From assembly GCA_963832725.1 (NCBI GenBank), contig CAWHVG010000006.1:186001-250000 (forward strand): a stretch of 64,000 nucleotides of DNA, in the 5' to 3' direction. Shown piece after piece: positions 36,780 to 45,670 of the stretch; the first letter of the stretch is position 1, and the number at the start of each line of letters is the position of its first letter. The DNA comes from JAEZBP01 sp963832725 (GTDB lineage: Bacteria; Myxococcota_A; Polyangia; Polyangiales; Sandaracinaceae). The position numbers and the translations under genes were made by a program. A model generated the notes under the pieces. The model saw only the letters and a list, made by a program, of their open reading frames with translations, was not told where the DNA came from and searched no databases.

Positions 36780-38498
36780 TCACTGCTGCAGGCAGAGGAG
36801 GTGGTGGCTCTCCGTGCACGCCCCGTTGCCGGCACCGAAGAAGTCGTCCGACGATGCCGCGGCTCCGAGGCCCCCTCGCACGGTGCCGGTGCCGGTCCAC
36901 CCGGCGCAGGTGTTGGGGTAGAGCGGCGCGTCGGGCGCCCGATCGCCCGCCCAGACGACGTCGTCGCGGTAGAGGAGCGCGGTAGTCACCGCGATGGGCG
37001 CGAGCAGGTCTTCGTTGGCGATGTCGGCGATGCTCTCGGCCACGACCACACCGTCCGGACGCACCCAAGGCGCGCCGGTGCCGAAGCGCGAGAGGGCCGT
37101 GGTGGAGTCGTCCGGCATCACCAGCGCGAGGAAGGTGCCCGCATAGCCCGCCGCGTCGGCCTCGGTCTGACACAGACCATCGAACGCGCTCAGGCCGGCA
37201 GCTCCACCGACCGTGCCGGAGGAGAGGAAGGCCATTCGCCGGTCCGCAGGCAACATGGGGGCGTCGAGCGGCCGGTTCAGCCCGGTCCCGAAGCAGTACA
37301 GCACCCGGTCGATGCTGCAGTTCCGACTGGACGCCACGTCGGTCCAACGCGTCGGCCCACCGCGCCAGATGCCGATGCGGCCGAGCGCTCCGCCCGTCGT
37401 GTAGCCGCCGCAGTCGAGCCCCGCCCCCGACAAGTTCGGCAGCGTGTTGGTGGCGACGGACGTCCTCGGCGGGACACCGTCGGTGATCGGCGGGTCGCCA
37501 CCGGTCTCCGTGTAGCGGATCGGGTAGTACATCACCCCGTTGGCGAGATCGTGGAGGCGATCGGCGAAGGGCCGCCCATCGACCCCCACCCAACCGCGTG
37601 AGCTGCCGAGGCGGGACTGTGCGCTGTTCGTCGAGTCCGAGAGGAACGCGACGTAGCTGTCCGGCCGCGGCAGCCCGGCGTCGGAGGCCAGCGACCGGCA
37701 GACCGCGTCGGCGCCGGCCAGGCCACCGAGCGATCCGGGGACCACCGTGCTCGAGGTGACGAAGACGACGTTGTAGAGGTCGGTCGGCGAGCCGCCATCG
37801 ACAGGGCCGGCGTCGGGAGGACCCGCGTCGGGAGGACCCGCGTCGCCGGAGCTCGCATCCATCGAGCCCGCATCCAGGCCGGCATCCATCGAGCCCGCGT
37901 CCATCGAGCCCGCATCCAGGCCGGCATCGATCCCGCCGTCCGGGGTGCTCGCGTCCGGCTCGCCGATGCCGCCGTCGAGCGGCGTGCAGCCCTTCGGGAG
38001 CCCTCCGTCCAACGTGGAGAGCATGCAGGGATCGACCGGCTGCACCGCGACGCAGGCGCCGGCGGCGCAGGTCTCGTCCGCTCCGCAGGTCACGTCGGCG
38101 CAGTCGTCGCGGAGCCAGACGTCGAGCGTGAGCGTCTCCCCCGCGAGGTAGCTGCTGAGCACCCGCGCCTCGGCCACACGCCCGCTCGCGTCGCTGGCGG
38201 TGGCGACGACCTCGTAGACGCGCGACGCGTCGCCGGACTTTGGGACGAGCGCGATGCGCACCGGCCAATGCAGCGCGAAGCCCTGATCGGAGCTGGGGCC
38301 CGTGTAGAGAGAGCGGCCCTCCTCCGTGCGGGCCTGCCCCGGCGCGCCGCCGCGGACCACCACGTCCAGCTGGTTCGCCCGCGCCATCACGCCGGCCTCG
38401 GCGCGGACGAAGACCATCACCTCGGTGCGCGGCGTCTTCGAGCAGGCGGTCACCGTCGACGTCGCCGCCAACGCGAGAGCCAAGAGCGCGTTCCGCAT
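36780..38498 (-). CDS. lipoprotein with Asp-Ala-Gly repeat and two DUF1554-like domains
   Basis: A 572-residue surface lipoprotein. Signal peptide MRNALLALALAATSTVTAC (lipobox VTAC), a beta-rich domain, a small Cys cluster (CADVTCGADETCAAGACV), then a linker of Asp-Ala-Gly repeats (SMDAGSMDAGLDAG), then two related domains of about 160 residues each that start with a secreted collectin-like motif (VVFVTSSTVVPGSLGGLAGA and MAFLSSGTVGGAAGL) and share Cys positions (ADAVCRSLASDAG, DGLCQTEADAAGY). This duplicated fold resembles DUF1554. ATG 38498 overlaps the stop of the PEGA protein (ATGA). The linker type is common in myxobacterial surface proteins. Confidence 0.8.
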   Translation of the reverse strand: MRNALLALALAATSTVTACSKTPRTEVMVFVRAEAGVMARANQLDVVVRGGAPGQARTEEGRSLYTGPSSDQGFALHWPVRIALVPKSGDASRVYEVVATASDASGRVAEARVLSSYLAGETLTLDVWLRDDCADVTCGADETCAAGACVAVQPVDPCMLSTLDGGLPKGCTPLDGGIGEPDASTPDGGIDAGLDAGSMDAGSMDAGLDAGSMDASSGDAGPPDAGPPDAGPVDGGSPTDLYNVVFVTSSTVVPGSLGGLAGADAVCRSLASDAGLPRPDSYVAFLSDSTNSAQSRLGSSRGWVGVDGRPFADRLHDLANGVMYYPIRYTETGGDPPITDGVPPRTSVATNTLPNLSGAGLDCGGYTTGGALGRIGIWRGGPTRWTDVASSRNCSIDRVLYCFGTGLNRPLDAPMLPADRRMAFLSSGTVGGAAGLSAFDGLCQTEADAAGYAGTFLALVMPDDSTTALSRFGTGAPWVRPDGVVVAESIADIANEDLLAPIAVTTALLYRDDVVWAGDRAPDAPLYPNTCAGWTGTGTVRGGLGAAASSDDFFGAGNGACTESHHLLCLQQ

Positions 38499-39335
38499 CA
38501 GGGCCCCTCCAGCGTCATCACGACGACACCGTGATCGCCCGGCAAGGCTCCCTGCGTGCCGCCCCCTTCGAGCACGCCGACGGCGACCCCGACCCCCGCC
38601 CCGACGACCACGCAGGCCACGATCGTCCACAGCCACCAGGCCGAGAGCAGGTCGTCACCGGCCTCGGCCGGCGCGTCGTTCGCGCTGAGAGCTGCCGCGG
38701 GCACCTCGGGGGACGACGGCGCGGGCGCCGCCGGGCTCGGCACCAGCTCCACCAGCTGCCGCACCGTCTGCCCGGGCTCGATCGCGAGCGTCAGCCGGCG
38801 CGTGCGGAAGCCCTCCCGTGCGACCTCCAGCTCGACGCGGCCGGCGGCGACGTGGAGGGGGGCTTCGAGCGGCGTCGTGCCGGCGAGCACACCGCCCACG
38901 GTCACCCGCGCTCCCGGCTGCGAGGTGAGAACTTCCATCGAGCCGATGTTCTCTCGGACCCGCGCCAGGCTCTGCTCCAGCGACGCGCGGTAGCGATCGA
39001 TCCGAAGGATCGTCGGTCGCGCCGAGCGCCTCACCCAGGTGCCGCTCCGACGCCACCCAGAGCCCGAGCGCCTGCTCCACCAGCCCGAGCTGCGCCGCCG
39101 CACGCGGCGTGTGGGCCTCGTCGTAGGCACGCTCCAACAACGCCCGCGCCCCGACGTCGTCGCCGGCCTCGCGCAGGTCCACCGCGCGGTCGATCAGCGC
39201 CTCCGGCGACACACGCTCTGGCGGCGCCTGCTCCGTCGACCTGTCCTCCGTCTGTGCCGCGGCCGTCGCCGGCGCGACCCACGTGAGCACGGCGGCGAGC
39301 AGGACGCCCCATCGACCGCGGTAACCCGACCCCAT
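38498..39335 (-). CDS. TPR/PEGA-domain exported protein (one frameshift)
   Basis: About 278 residues after repair. A signal peptide (WGVLLAAVLTWVAPATAAA) precedes a TPR-like helix pair (ALIDRAVDLREAGDDVGARA), a coiled segment (RASLEQSLARVRENIGSMEV), a PEGA domain (TSQPGARVTVGGVLAGTTPL) and a C-terminal membrane helix (WLWTIVACVVVGAGVGVAV). The break lies between two GATC sites near 39005-39012 (GATCCTTCGGATC); removing one T joins the frames with exactly 279 codons. ATG 39335 is the start. The stop overlaps the lipoprotein start, so both are one operon; PEGA domains mediate surface protein binding. Confidence 0.78.
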
Positions 39336-39621
39336 CCGCCGACTCTCCCCCGGAGGCGAGCCGCACGGAAATGGGCAATTCCACACATGGATCGCGGAGC
39401 CGCGCCACGGATCGCGCCGGGCGGGTCGGACCAGACCAGGAGGCGATGCTCGCGCTCGCGCGGCTCTACGCCGACGAGAACCTACGTCGCAGCGAGGGGC
39501 CCGGCTCCATCGTAGAGCGTGATCGACCGAAGAACGCGGGTCGCCGGATCGAGCTGCGCGACCGGGGACTACCTTCGATTCTCGAACGCGACGACGTCGC
39601 GTGGAGAGTCAGGGGGACAGG

Positions 39622-39877
39622 ATGCGCGTACGAGCTCTCGGCTGGCCGCTCCTCGCGGGCTTGGCGCTCGCAGGCTGCAGCACGGCCATGCCCGCCTACG
39701 ACGTCACATCCCAGGAGACGGTGTACGGCGATCCTCGCTACAGCCAGGATCCGTCGATGTACGCCGCGTTTCCGGGGCCCTACTACTTCTACGGCGGCGG
39801 CTATCCAGGCCCCTACGGACCGGGCTCGGCCTTTCCAAAGCGGGTATCCGATCCCCTACGGACCAGGCTCGCCCTGA
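39622..39877 (+). CDS. small Gly/Tyr/Pro-rich lipoprotein (one frameshift)
   Basis: About 84 residues. A lipoprotein signal peptide (MRVRALGWPLLAGLALAGC) with lipobox LAGC is followed by a Tyr/Pro/Gly-rich mature part (YYFYGGGYPGPYGPGSA). The frame breaks at TTT 39831-39833; one T less gives GYPIPYGPGSP at the C-terminus, a repeat of the preceding PGPYGPGS, and exactly 85 codons. ATG 39622 has AGGGGGA before it. No function known. Confidence 0.7.
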
Positions 39878-40064
39878 GCGTCGCGCGGTCGAGCTGCTGA
39901 CCACGCTCGGCCAAGGGGGCATGGGCGTCGTCCATGGCCGGACGCCGCGTTCTACGTGATGGCCGCCAGCAACGGCGTGCTCGGACTGACCGTGCTCACG
40001 CTCTGGGGCCGGACCAAGCGGCGCGAGCCGAAGGGCGCGCGAGAGACCTGAGAGCGCGTCAGAT
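39878..40064 (+). other. gene remnants, including a kinase P-loop
   Basis: Immediately after the small lipoprotein, one frame reads VELLTTLGQGGMGVVHGR, matching the start of a Hanks-type kinase P-loop (LGQGGMGxV), and stops within 30 residues. A second frame nearby reads DAAFYVMAASNGVLGLTVL and TLWGRTKRREPKGARET to TGA 40049-40051, the look of a C-terminal membrane anchor. Neither is a complete gene. This marks the left end of a decayed zone. Confidence 0.5.
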
Positions 40065-40440
40065 TCAGAAGATCCGAACCGTCTCGCCCGAGTCGAGCGT
40101 GCAGGCGCCGTCCATCGGATCGCCGCCGGTCCGGATGATCTGGTCGGGTGTCGGCTCGCGGTAGACCCCCGGCGGATCTCGTCGCCCATGCTGCCGGTCG
40201 TGTCGATCACCAGCGAGACAAAGAGCGTCCGCTTCGGCGCGCGCGTGTCGCCGAAGCGGACGTTGGCGTCCGTATGCTCCGGCATCGTGAAGGGCGGCAG
40301 ACCGACCGTGTGTGCCGCCTGCGTGCGCCGTCGGCGCAGCTCGAGGGCTGCCGGCGGCACCGCTCGCGTACCTCGAGGATCGCCTGAGGCGCGGCGATCT
40401 CGACATCGACGACGAGCTCGCGGGGCTTCGGGATCGCGCC
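40065..40440 (-). pseudogene. von Willebrand factor A domain remnant
   Basis: Pieces of one protein are spread over three minus-strand frames: IPKPRELVVDVEIAAPQAIL (about 40435-40375), then KRTLFVSLVIDTTGSMGDEI with the MIDAS motif DxTGSM (about 40240-40180), then PDQIIRTGGDPMDGACTLDS and ETVRIF to the stop at 40065. The middle of a vWA domain (about 150 residues) is absent between the last two parts, so this is a real deletion and not only a frameshift. Confidence 0.7.
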
Positions 40441-40449
40441 CTCCCCGAT

Positions 40450-40980
40450 TCACCGCGTGGCGGAGGCTTCGCGACGCGGCGCGGCCGAATGCAGAGCGTG
40501 GCGCGAAGCGAGGCCGGCGGTCGGTACGCCGAGCTCACGGCGCAGGTCCGCGAGCGTGCGTTCGAGCAGGCGCGGGTAGTCGTGATCGATCGTCGCTGCG
40601 AAGAGGTTGTTCCCGCCCGCGCCCGACGCTCGCCACGCGCGGAACGTTCGCCGCGGGCTGTGGAGGAGACCACCGAGCGTGCCGGTGATCACGATCGCCT
40701 TCACGAACCCGCCGAGCCCGCGGAGGCCGCGCCGGAGCTCCCACGCGGAGATCTCCGCCTCGCCCGCCAGGTCGGTGCCAAACCCGGTGATGACGTGGTG
40801 CAGATCGTGGAGGCGAACCGCGCGCTGCCGCTGCGGAGGGTTGGGGAACGGGAACGTCACGCCGAGGATCGTGATGTGGACCCAGGGGGCGTCGTAGTCG
40901 GCCGGATCGAATCCGTTCTCCGAGAGATAGACCGACAGGCCTTCTTCGACGGTGCGAGCTCCCGGGATCGCCTCGTGCAT
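40450..40980 (-). CDS. Coq4-like protein
   Basis: A 176-residue helical protein. The motif RLHDLHHVITGFGTDLAGEA fits the metal-binding HDxxHxxTGyGxdxxGE pattern of Coq4, the ubiquinone-biosynthesis family. VHITILGVTFPFPNPPQRQR precedes it, and the C-terminus is NNLFAATIDHDYPRLLERTL and more. ATG 40980 starts MHEAIPGARTVEEGLSVYLS; the open frame upstream is not homologous. It stands between the vWA remnant and a lipoprotein gene on the same strand. Bacterial homologues outside ubiquinone producers have unknown roles. Confidence 0.7.
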   Translation of the reverse strand: MHEAIPGARTVEEGLSVYLSENGFDPADYDAPWVHITILGVTFPFPNPPQRQRAVRLHDLHHVITGFGTDLAGEAEISAWELRRGLRGLGGFVKAIVITGTLGGLLHSPRRTFRAWRASGAGGNNLFAATIDHDYPRLLERTLADLRRELGVPTAGLASRHALHSAAPRREASATR

Positions 40981-41063
40981 GATCGGGCGGTGGGGCCATC
41001 GGCTCGACGAGGCAACTCGCCGGACGCCGGCGCATGCTCGAGGGCGTGGATCGGGCACCCAGC

Positions 41064-41773
41064 TCAACGCGCGAAGGGAATCGGCAAGACTCGCGCCTGC
41101 CGGTCGTCCATCCGCATGACGCGAGGTCCCGAGCAGGAAAAGGAGTAGCGCCGGGATGCCACGTTGCGCAGGGCGGCGATGTACGGGTAGTGCACGCCGC
41201 GGGGGACGGGCGCGAGCCGGTGCTCGGGCGCGAGCACGCCGCGGACGTGGTCGTACACGAGGCCGTTCGAGGCGACCGGGACGAGGTCGGTCGTCGCGAA
41301 GCCGCCCCGGACGCAGGCGTCGGGTGGATGCACATCCACGGCGACGTAGTAATAGTGCCCCTCCCGCATGACGACGGAGAGAACGCCGACGCGGCGCGCG
41401 TGCAAGTTGACCGGGTCCTCGACGGCGAAGAGCCGGTGGCGCCCCGGCGCGCGGGTGAGCGAGGTCCACGAGCCCGGGCGCAGACGTGCGAGCAGCTCGC
41501 CCGTCTCGTCCACCACGTCATCCAGGGGGCCCACGAGCGCGCGCTCGGGAGGATGCGCATGCCGAGGAAGTATCCGGGCTGCAGCCGGGGGGCGTTGGAC
41601 CGCGCCCGCAGGCGCGGGGCCGGGAACGCGAGCACGAGGACGGCCGCGCGCTCGGAGGCGAAGCCGGAGAGCTCCTGCGGGCTCGATGCGGGATGAGCGC
41701 CGGGAATGCAGCCGGTCAGGGTGAGCGCGCCTGCGAGCAGGACGGGCAGGGCGTGCCGAGCGCGAGGCCACAC
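41064..41773 (-). CDS. lipoprotein of unknown function (one frameshift)
   Basis: About 236 residues after repair. A signal peptide (ARHALPVLLAGALTLTGC, lipobox LTGC) leads into ASERAAVLVLAFPAPRLRAR, then MRILPERALVGPLDDVVDET after repair, and a beta-rich end with GVLSVVMREGHYYYVAVDVH. One missing G at about 41550 (CCGAG for CCGGAG) restores exactly 237 codons. GTG 41773 is the start; it overlaps, in opposite direction, the proposed start of the next plus-strand gene. No family recognised. It is upstream of the Coq4-like gene on the same strand. Confidence 0.65.
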
Positions 41774-42919
41774 GCTGCACGACGTTCCAGCGGCCCGAAC
41801 CGTTCCCTCGTCCTCGCCCTCGTCGCCGCCCTCGTCACGCTCGCCTGCGCGTCGGGCGCACGAGCCCAGGAGCGCGAGCCCATTTGCGCCGTCTCGGGTC
41901 GGGTCACCGCCTGCATCGAAGATCCAGGCTCGGCGAGCCCGCAGACCCTCGCCGAGCTGGTGAACGCCGACGTCGGTGAGGGTGCGTCGACCCTGCGGGT
42001 CACGGTGTCGGTCGTGAGCGATGTCGCGGCCATCTCCGTCAGGGCCGAGAGAGCGCCGCTTCTCTTGGCGCATGTGGAGTTGACGACGCACGAGCCTCGA
42101 GAGCGCTCCGCGGAGATTGCGCACGAGATCCATCTCGGCCTGCACCGCGCGAGCGCGGGGGAGCGTACCCCCTCGCCGCCCGCCAGGACAGACGAACGAC
42201 CGGATCCGGGCGACGCGGACCCGACCTGGCGCTGGTACCCGACCGTGGTCTTCACCGCTCCGCCGGCGCAGGGGACGTGGATGTTGACCACACGCATCCG
42301 GGTCATGCCGTCCTCCGATCGCCAGGGCGTCGCGCTGGGCGGCGACGTCTCCCTCGAGCACATGGTGGCCGACCACTTCCTGCTGGGCGTGAGCGTGACC
42401 CCCTACGCGATGGTGGGCCAGCGCGTGATGGGAGGTCGAACGGGCATCGCCGCGGCGCTCCACGCCCGCGTGGAGACCGACCTCGGCGCGCTGGGCATCT
42501 ACGGCGGCGTCGCCACGCTGGCGCGGAGCGGCGGGCCGCTGGCGGGCCTCTTCGGCCTCAGCTTGCGACTCGGCGCCTACGACCTCATCCACGGGATCCT
42601 CTACGGCTCGTTTCTGTGGAACGACACGTATGGCGTGCTCTTCGGACAGGGAGGCGTGGAGATGCTCCTCCCTCTCGACGTGCAATGGGGCATCGTGATC
42701 CGGGGAGAGGCCGCGCCGGAGCTGGGCTGGGCGCACGCCGAGGCCGGTCTTCAGTTCTTCTTCCTGGATGAGAGCGAGCCGCGGGCCTGGGGGCTCGAGC
42801 TCGCGGGGGGAGCACAGTGGATGCAGTTCCACGAGAGCTGCGGCTTCGGCCCCTGCCCCAACGCCGACTCGACCTACGGCCCCATGATCTCGCTCGGCCT
42901 CTTCTATCGCGCCCGCTGA
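41753..42919 (+). CDS. putative outer-membrane protein
   Basis: A 388-residue protein with a signal peptide (SLVLALVAALVTLACASGARA), an N-terminal globular part of about 120 residues (CAVSGRVTACIEDPGS, EIAHEIHLGLHRASAGE) and a C-terminal half of alternating beta strands (LGGDVSLEHMVADHFLLG, RGEAAPELGWAHAEAGLQFF) ending MISLGLFYRAR. This is the style of a myxobacterial barrel protein. GTG 41753 is the only start before the signal peptide; it overlaps the start of the divergent lipoprotein gene by 21 bases, which is unusual, so the real start may be slightly different. Confidence 0.7.
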   Translation: MPSARPHAARRSSGPNRSLVLALVAALVTLACASGARAQEREPICAVSGRVTACIEDPGSASPQTLAELVNADVGEGASTLRVTVSVVSDVAAISVRAERAPLLLAHVELTTHEPRERSAEIAHEIHLGLHRASAGERTPSPPARTDERPDPGDADPTWRWYPTVVFTAPPAQGTWMLTTRIRVMPSSDRQGVALGGDVSLEHMVADHFLLGVSVTPYAMVGQRVMGGRTGIAAALHARVETDLGALGIYGGVATLARSGGPLAGLFGLSLRLGAYDLIHGILYGSFLWNDTYGVLFGQGGVEMLLPLDVQWGIVIRGEAAPELGWAHAEAGLQFFFLDESEPRAWGLELAGGAQWMQFHESCGFGPCPNADSTYGPMISLGLFYRAR

Positions 42920-42990
42920 TCCGGGCGCCGCAATCGATGAGCGTGGAGCGCTCGACCGGGCCGGCGCCCGGCCCGCGCGGCGAGAGTCGG

Positions 42991-43480
42991 CTATCGGTCG
43001 GTCAATCGAAGCTCCGCCAAGAGCGCGCGCGGGGCCGCGCCGGCGATGGCACGGAAATCGGAGATGAGGTGGGCTTGGTCGTAGTAGCCCGCGGAGACCG
43101 CAATCGTGGCCCAATCGGGCTCGTTCGCGGCGCGCGCGGCACGCAGCGCGCGCTGGAAGCGCCTCAGTCTTGCGTACGTCTTCGGGCTCACGCCGACGGT
43201 GTCTCGGAAGGCCCGACGGAAGTGCCGCTCGCTCAACCCGAGCTGCTCGGCGACGACCGTGACGGTCTCGTGTTCCAGCTGCTCGGTGGCGGCGGCCACG
43301 ACCTCGGCGTGGGTGTCCAACCCACCCGCGCGCTCGATGCGGTCGGCGACCGCCTCCCGCAGGATCGCCGCGCCACGGGTGTCGCCCGCGTCGCGGGCGT
43401 TCGCGAGCCGCTCGACCAGCCGTCTCGCCTCGCTCGCGCCCCAGAGGTCGGCGAGCTCGGCGTCGACGCGGTGGTCCACT
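42991..43480 (-). pseudogene. AraC-family regulator, 5'-truncated
   Basis: The C-terminal 160 residues of an AraC/XylS regulator: AELADLWGASEARRLVERLA, then VVAEQLGLSERHFRRAFRDT (first helix-turn-helix) and DWATIAVSAGYYDQAHLISD (second). The N-terminal ligand-binding part is missing, replaced at about 43465-43480 by an epimerase fragment on the opposite strand. Both genes would have been divergent neighbours before a deletion. Confidence 0.8.
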
Positions 43481-44100
43481 GCGCGGCCTTCTTTCGAGGC
43501 GCCACCCCCGAGGAGGCGCACGCGGTCAACGAGCTGGGCACGCGACGCCTCGCCGACGCGGCTCGCGCCGCCTCGGTCCGCCGCTTCGTGTTCACGAGCA
43601 CCGGGCTCGTCTACGGACCGAAGAGCGGCGAGCTCGCCGGCGAGGACAATCTCTGCGCCCCGGTGGACGCGTACCCCGCGAGCAAGCTCGCCGCCGAGCG
43701 CCTCCTCCTCGCCGAAGACGACCTCGACGTGCGCGTGCTGCGGCTCCCCTTCGTCTACGGCGCCGGCGACCCGCACATCGCCGAGGCGGCGCAGTTCATG
43801 CGCGGCTTCTCTCCGACGCAGCGCCTGGCCATCGGTCACCACGCCGACGTCGCGCAGGCCGTCACCCTCGTCCTCGATGCGCCGTCACCGGCCCATCGCG
43901 TGTACAACGTGGTCGACAACGAAGCCCCGGATCTCGCCACCCTCTTCGCTGCGGTGGGCGAGCCTCCGCCGGATGGCTCGCAGGCCGAGCGCGCTCGCGC
44001 CTTCGGGGTCTTGCCGGATGGTCGCCGCATCCGCGAGGAGCTCGGCTTCCAACCTCGGTATCCCCGCCTGGCCGACGCAATCGCGGCCGGCGCGCTCTAG
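43459..44100 (+). pseudogene. NAD-dependent epimerase, 5'-truncated
   Basis: About 213 residues of an extended-SDR epimerase: GVDAVVHCAAFFRGATPEEA, ARAASVRRFVFTSTGLVYGP, then the catalytic YPASKLAAERLL (YxxxK) and VRVLRLPFVYGAGDPHIAEA. The N-terminal Rossmann half with the GxxGxxG NAD site is missing. It begins exactly where the AraC fragment on the other strand ends. GTG 43471 could start a short product, but without the NAD site it cannot act as an epimerase. Confidence 0.82.
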
Positions 44101-44256
44101 CTGACTCAGCGCTCGGCGGCTGGGCCCGAGTCACCAGCGAGGGACGTACGGACTCGCAGGGTCGACAGGGCGCGTCGCCGGCCATCTCCGGCTCATTGTA
44201 GCGGCGCGCCGCTCCACCGATTTGCATTCGCTGCGTCGATGTGGATCATGGGCCAC

Positions 44257-44956
44257 ATGCGTATTCCGAGTGCATCGAGTGGCAGCGACAAGCTGATCTC
44301 GCTTGGCGAGTATCACGCCGCTGCTTTGGGGGAAACACCGGACGAGACCGGCTCGTTGATCGAGGCGTTCCGGCCATCGTTGGACGCTCTCGTCGCGGCG
44401 GCGGCGGCGCGCGTGAGCGCCGAGCGCGCCATGATCGGGCCGCGCGTGGCGCTGCGATTCGCAGAGCGCCGGCTCGAGACGGAGATCCGCAGACTGTCCT
44501 TCGCCGCGCAGACGCTCGACGGAATCGGCGGCGGCCCGGTCTGGTCGGCGGTCTTTCCGAACGGGCTCACCGGGGAGACCAGCCCTCGCTCCGCGGCGCA
44601 GGTGGCGAGCACCGAGACGTTGCTTCAGCGCTTGAGCACGCTCAGCTCCGCCGAGCCGCTTCGGGCCGATCACACCGGCAAGATCCGCGCCGGGATCGAT
44701 GATCTGAACGCGAAGCTCGCGGCGCGAAAGAGCGCGGGCGACGCGCTCGGGCTCGCCTACGCGCAGGAGGTCGCCGCGCGCGAGGACTTCGTCCGCGCCT
44801 ACGACGCGAGCGCGGGCGCCATCCGCCAGATCTTCCCGCGGGACCGCGCTGGGCAGAACCTCTACTTCGACGAGGTCCGACACACCCACGACGTCCACGC
44901 CGTCCCGGACGGAACAAGACGGACAGGGCGGTACGGGCGACGCGGGCGGCTCCTGA
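44257..44956 (+). CDS. hypothetical helical protein
   Basis: About 230 residues, mostly helical with long Ala/Arg/Glu stretches (DALVAAAAARVSAERAMIGP, ETLLQRLSTLSSAEPLRADH, ALGLAYAQEVAAREDFVRAY). No family recognised. ATG 44257 is one of three in-frame ATGs (44239, 44248, 44257) without a clear ribosome binding site. The C-terminus is uncertain: in the first frame it runs on with shadow-like sequence, while a +1 shift near 44900 gives EQDGQGGTGDAGGS and a stop at 44954-44956, a more protein-like end. Confidence 0.55.
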
Positions 44957-45193
44957 GCCGCCAGTGCGGAGATCCGACCGGTAGAGGGGGAGATGGCGCC
45001 GGACCGGCGTTTCAGGGCAAGGCGCTCGGACGAGTCGATGCAGAGCATCGGCGAGGAGGAGCAACGCCGCCCTGGAGCGTCGGGACAAGCCAGGTCCCCT
45101 TCTACCGGGATGGATCTCGCACTAGACGCGTCTTCGTGGCTTCCGCAAGGGGCTCGACGTCCGTCGAGACCGTGATCGCGCAGTCGACGCACC

Positions 45194-45252
45194 TCTTCGC
45201 GGATTCCAAGGCCGTGTCCGTCGGTCGAACGCACGCTTGGAATCCGCGAAGA
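45194..45252. repeat. 17-bp perfect inverted repeat
   Basis: TCTTCGCGGATTCCAAG (45194-45210) and CTTGGAATCCGCGAAGA (45236-45252) are exact reverse complements, with a 25-base loop. A perfect 17-bp stem does not arise by chance in this length. It has no T-run behind it. It could be the end of a miniature inverted-repeat element, an operator, or an RNA hairpin. Confidence 0.92.
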
Positions 45253-45464
45253 CCGTGATCGAACGCCCGAACACACGTTTTGCGGAACGCGAGAGGGTGT
45301 CACGGCAGCCCGACACGGTCTCGGAGATCGCGAAGCCCGGCGAGACGTCACGAAGACGCGTTTCGCGCATTTTTTCTCCTCTGCGAGCTCGGCCGAGGTC
45401 CGTGTCGACGTGTACACGGCGTTCGATAGTCGGGATCGTACGCAGCTCGCGCGACCCGTCGACG

Positions 45465-45516
45465 GCATTTTCGAGGAGGCTCGCGCCCGAGATCGGCGTC
45501 GAGAGCCGGCCAGAAC
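45465..45516 (-). repeat. dispersed repeat, copy C
   Basis: On the minus strand this reads GTTCTGGCCGGCTCTCGACG, then CCGATCTCGGGCGCGAGCCT and CCTCGAAAATGC. The same core is found at 59337-59388 (+) and, less exactly, at 61926-61976 (-). The copy is outside any supported gene; translated in the same sense as the others it gives FWPALDADLGREPPRKC. Confidence 0.8.
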
Positions 45517-45670
45517 GTGTTGCAACTCTCGCGGAGGACATCTGGCTCACGAGAGGCGGGTGATGGCTGCGCGACGTGCTTGACGCCGGGTCTGCGCTCC
45601 CCGTACGAACGCGAGGTTCGGTGATGAACGTGTGTGCGATGAAGGCGAGCCGTCGGCGGGAGAGTGTGTG

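Larger units (their letters stand above)
44957..45670. other. 714-base region with repeats and no clear gene
   Basis: Neither strand has a convincing protein. Between 45160 and 45350 two imperfect direct copies of about 85 bases begin GAGACCGTGATCGCG (45168) and AAGACCGTGATCGAA (45250). The first contains the long inverted repeat at 45194-45252. The dispersed element copy lies at 45465-45516. A T-run (CATTTTTTCTCC, about 45368) follows. The region looks like a pile of small repeats or a decayed gene. Confidence 0.6.

Noticed and set aside
45165..45340. Insertion sequence ends
   Set aside because: The inverted repeat arms enclose only 25 bases and there is no transposase gene within several kb, so a complete insertion sequence is not supported.
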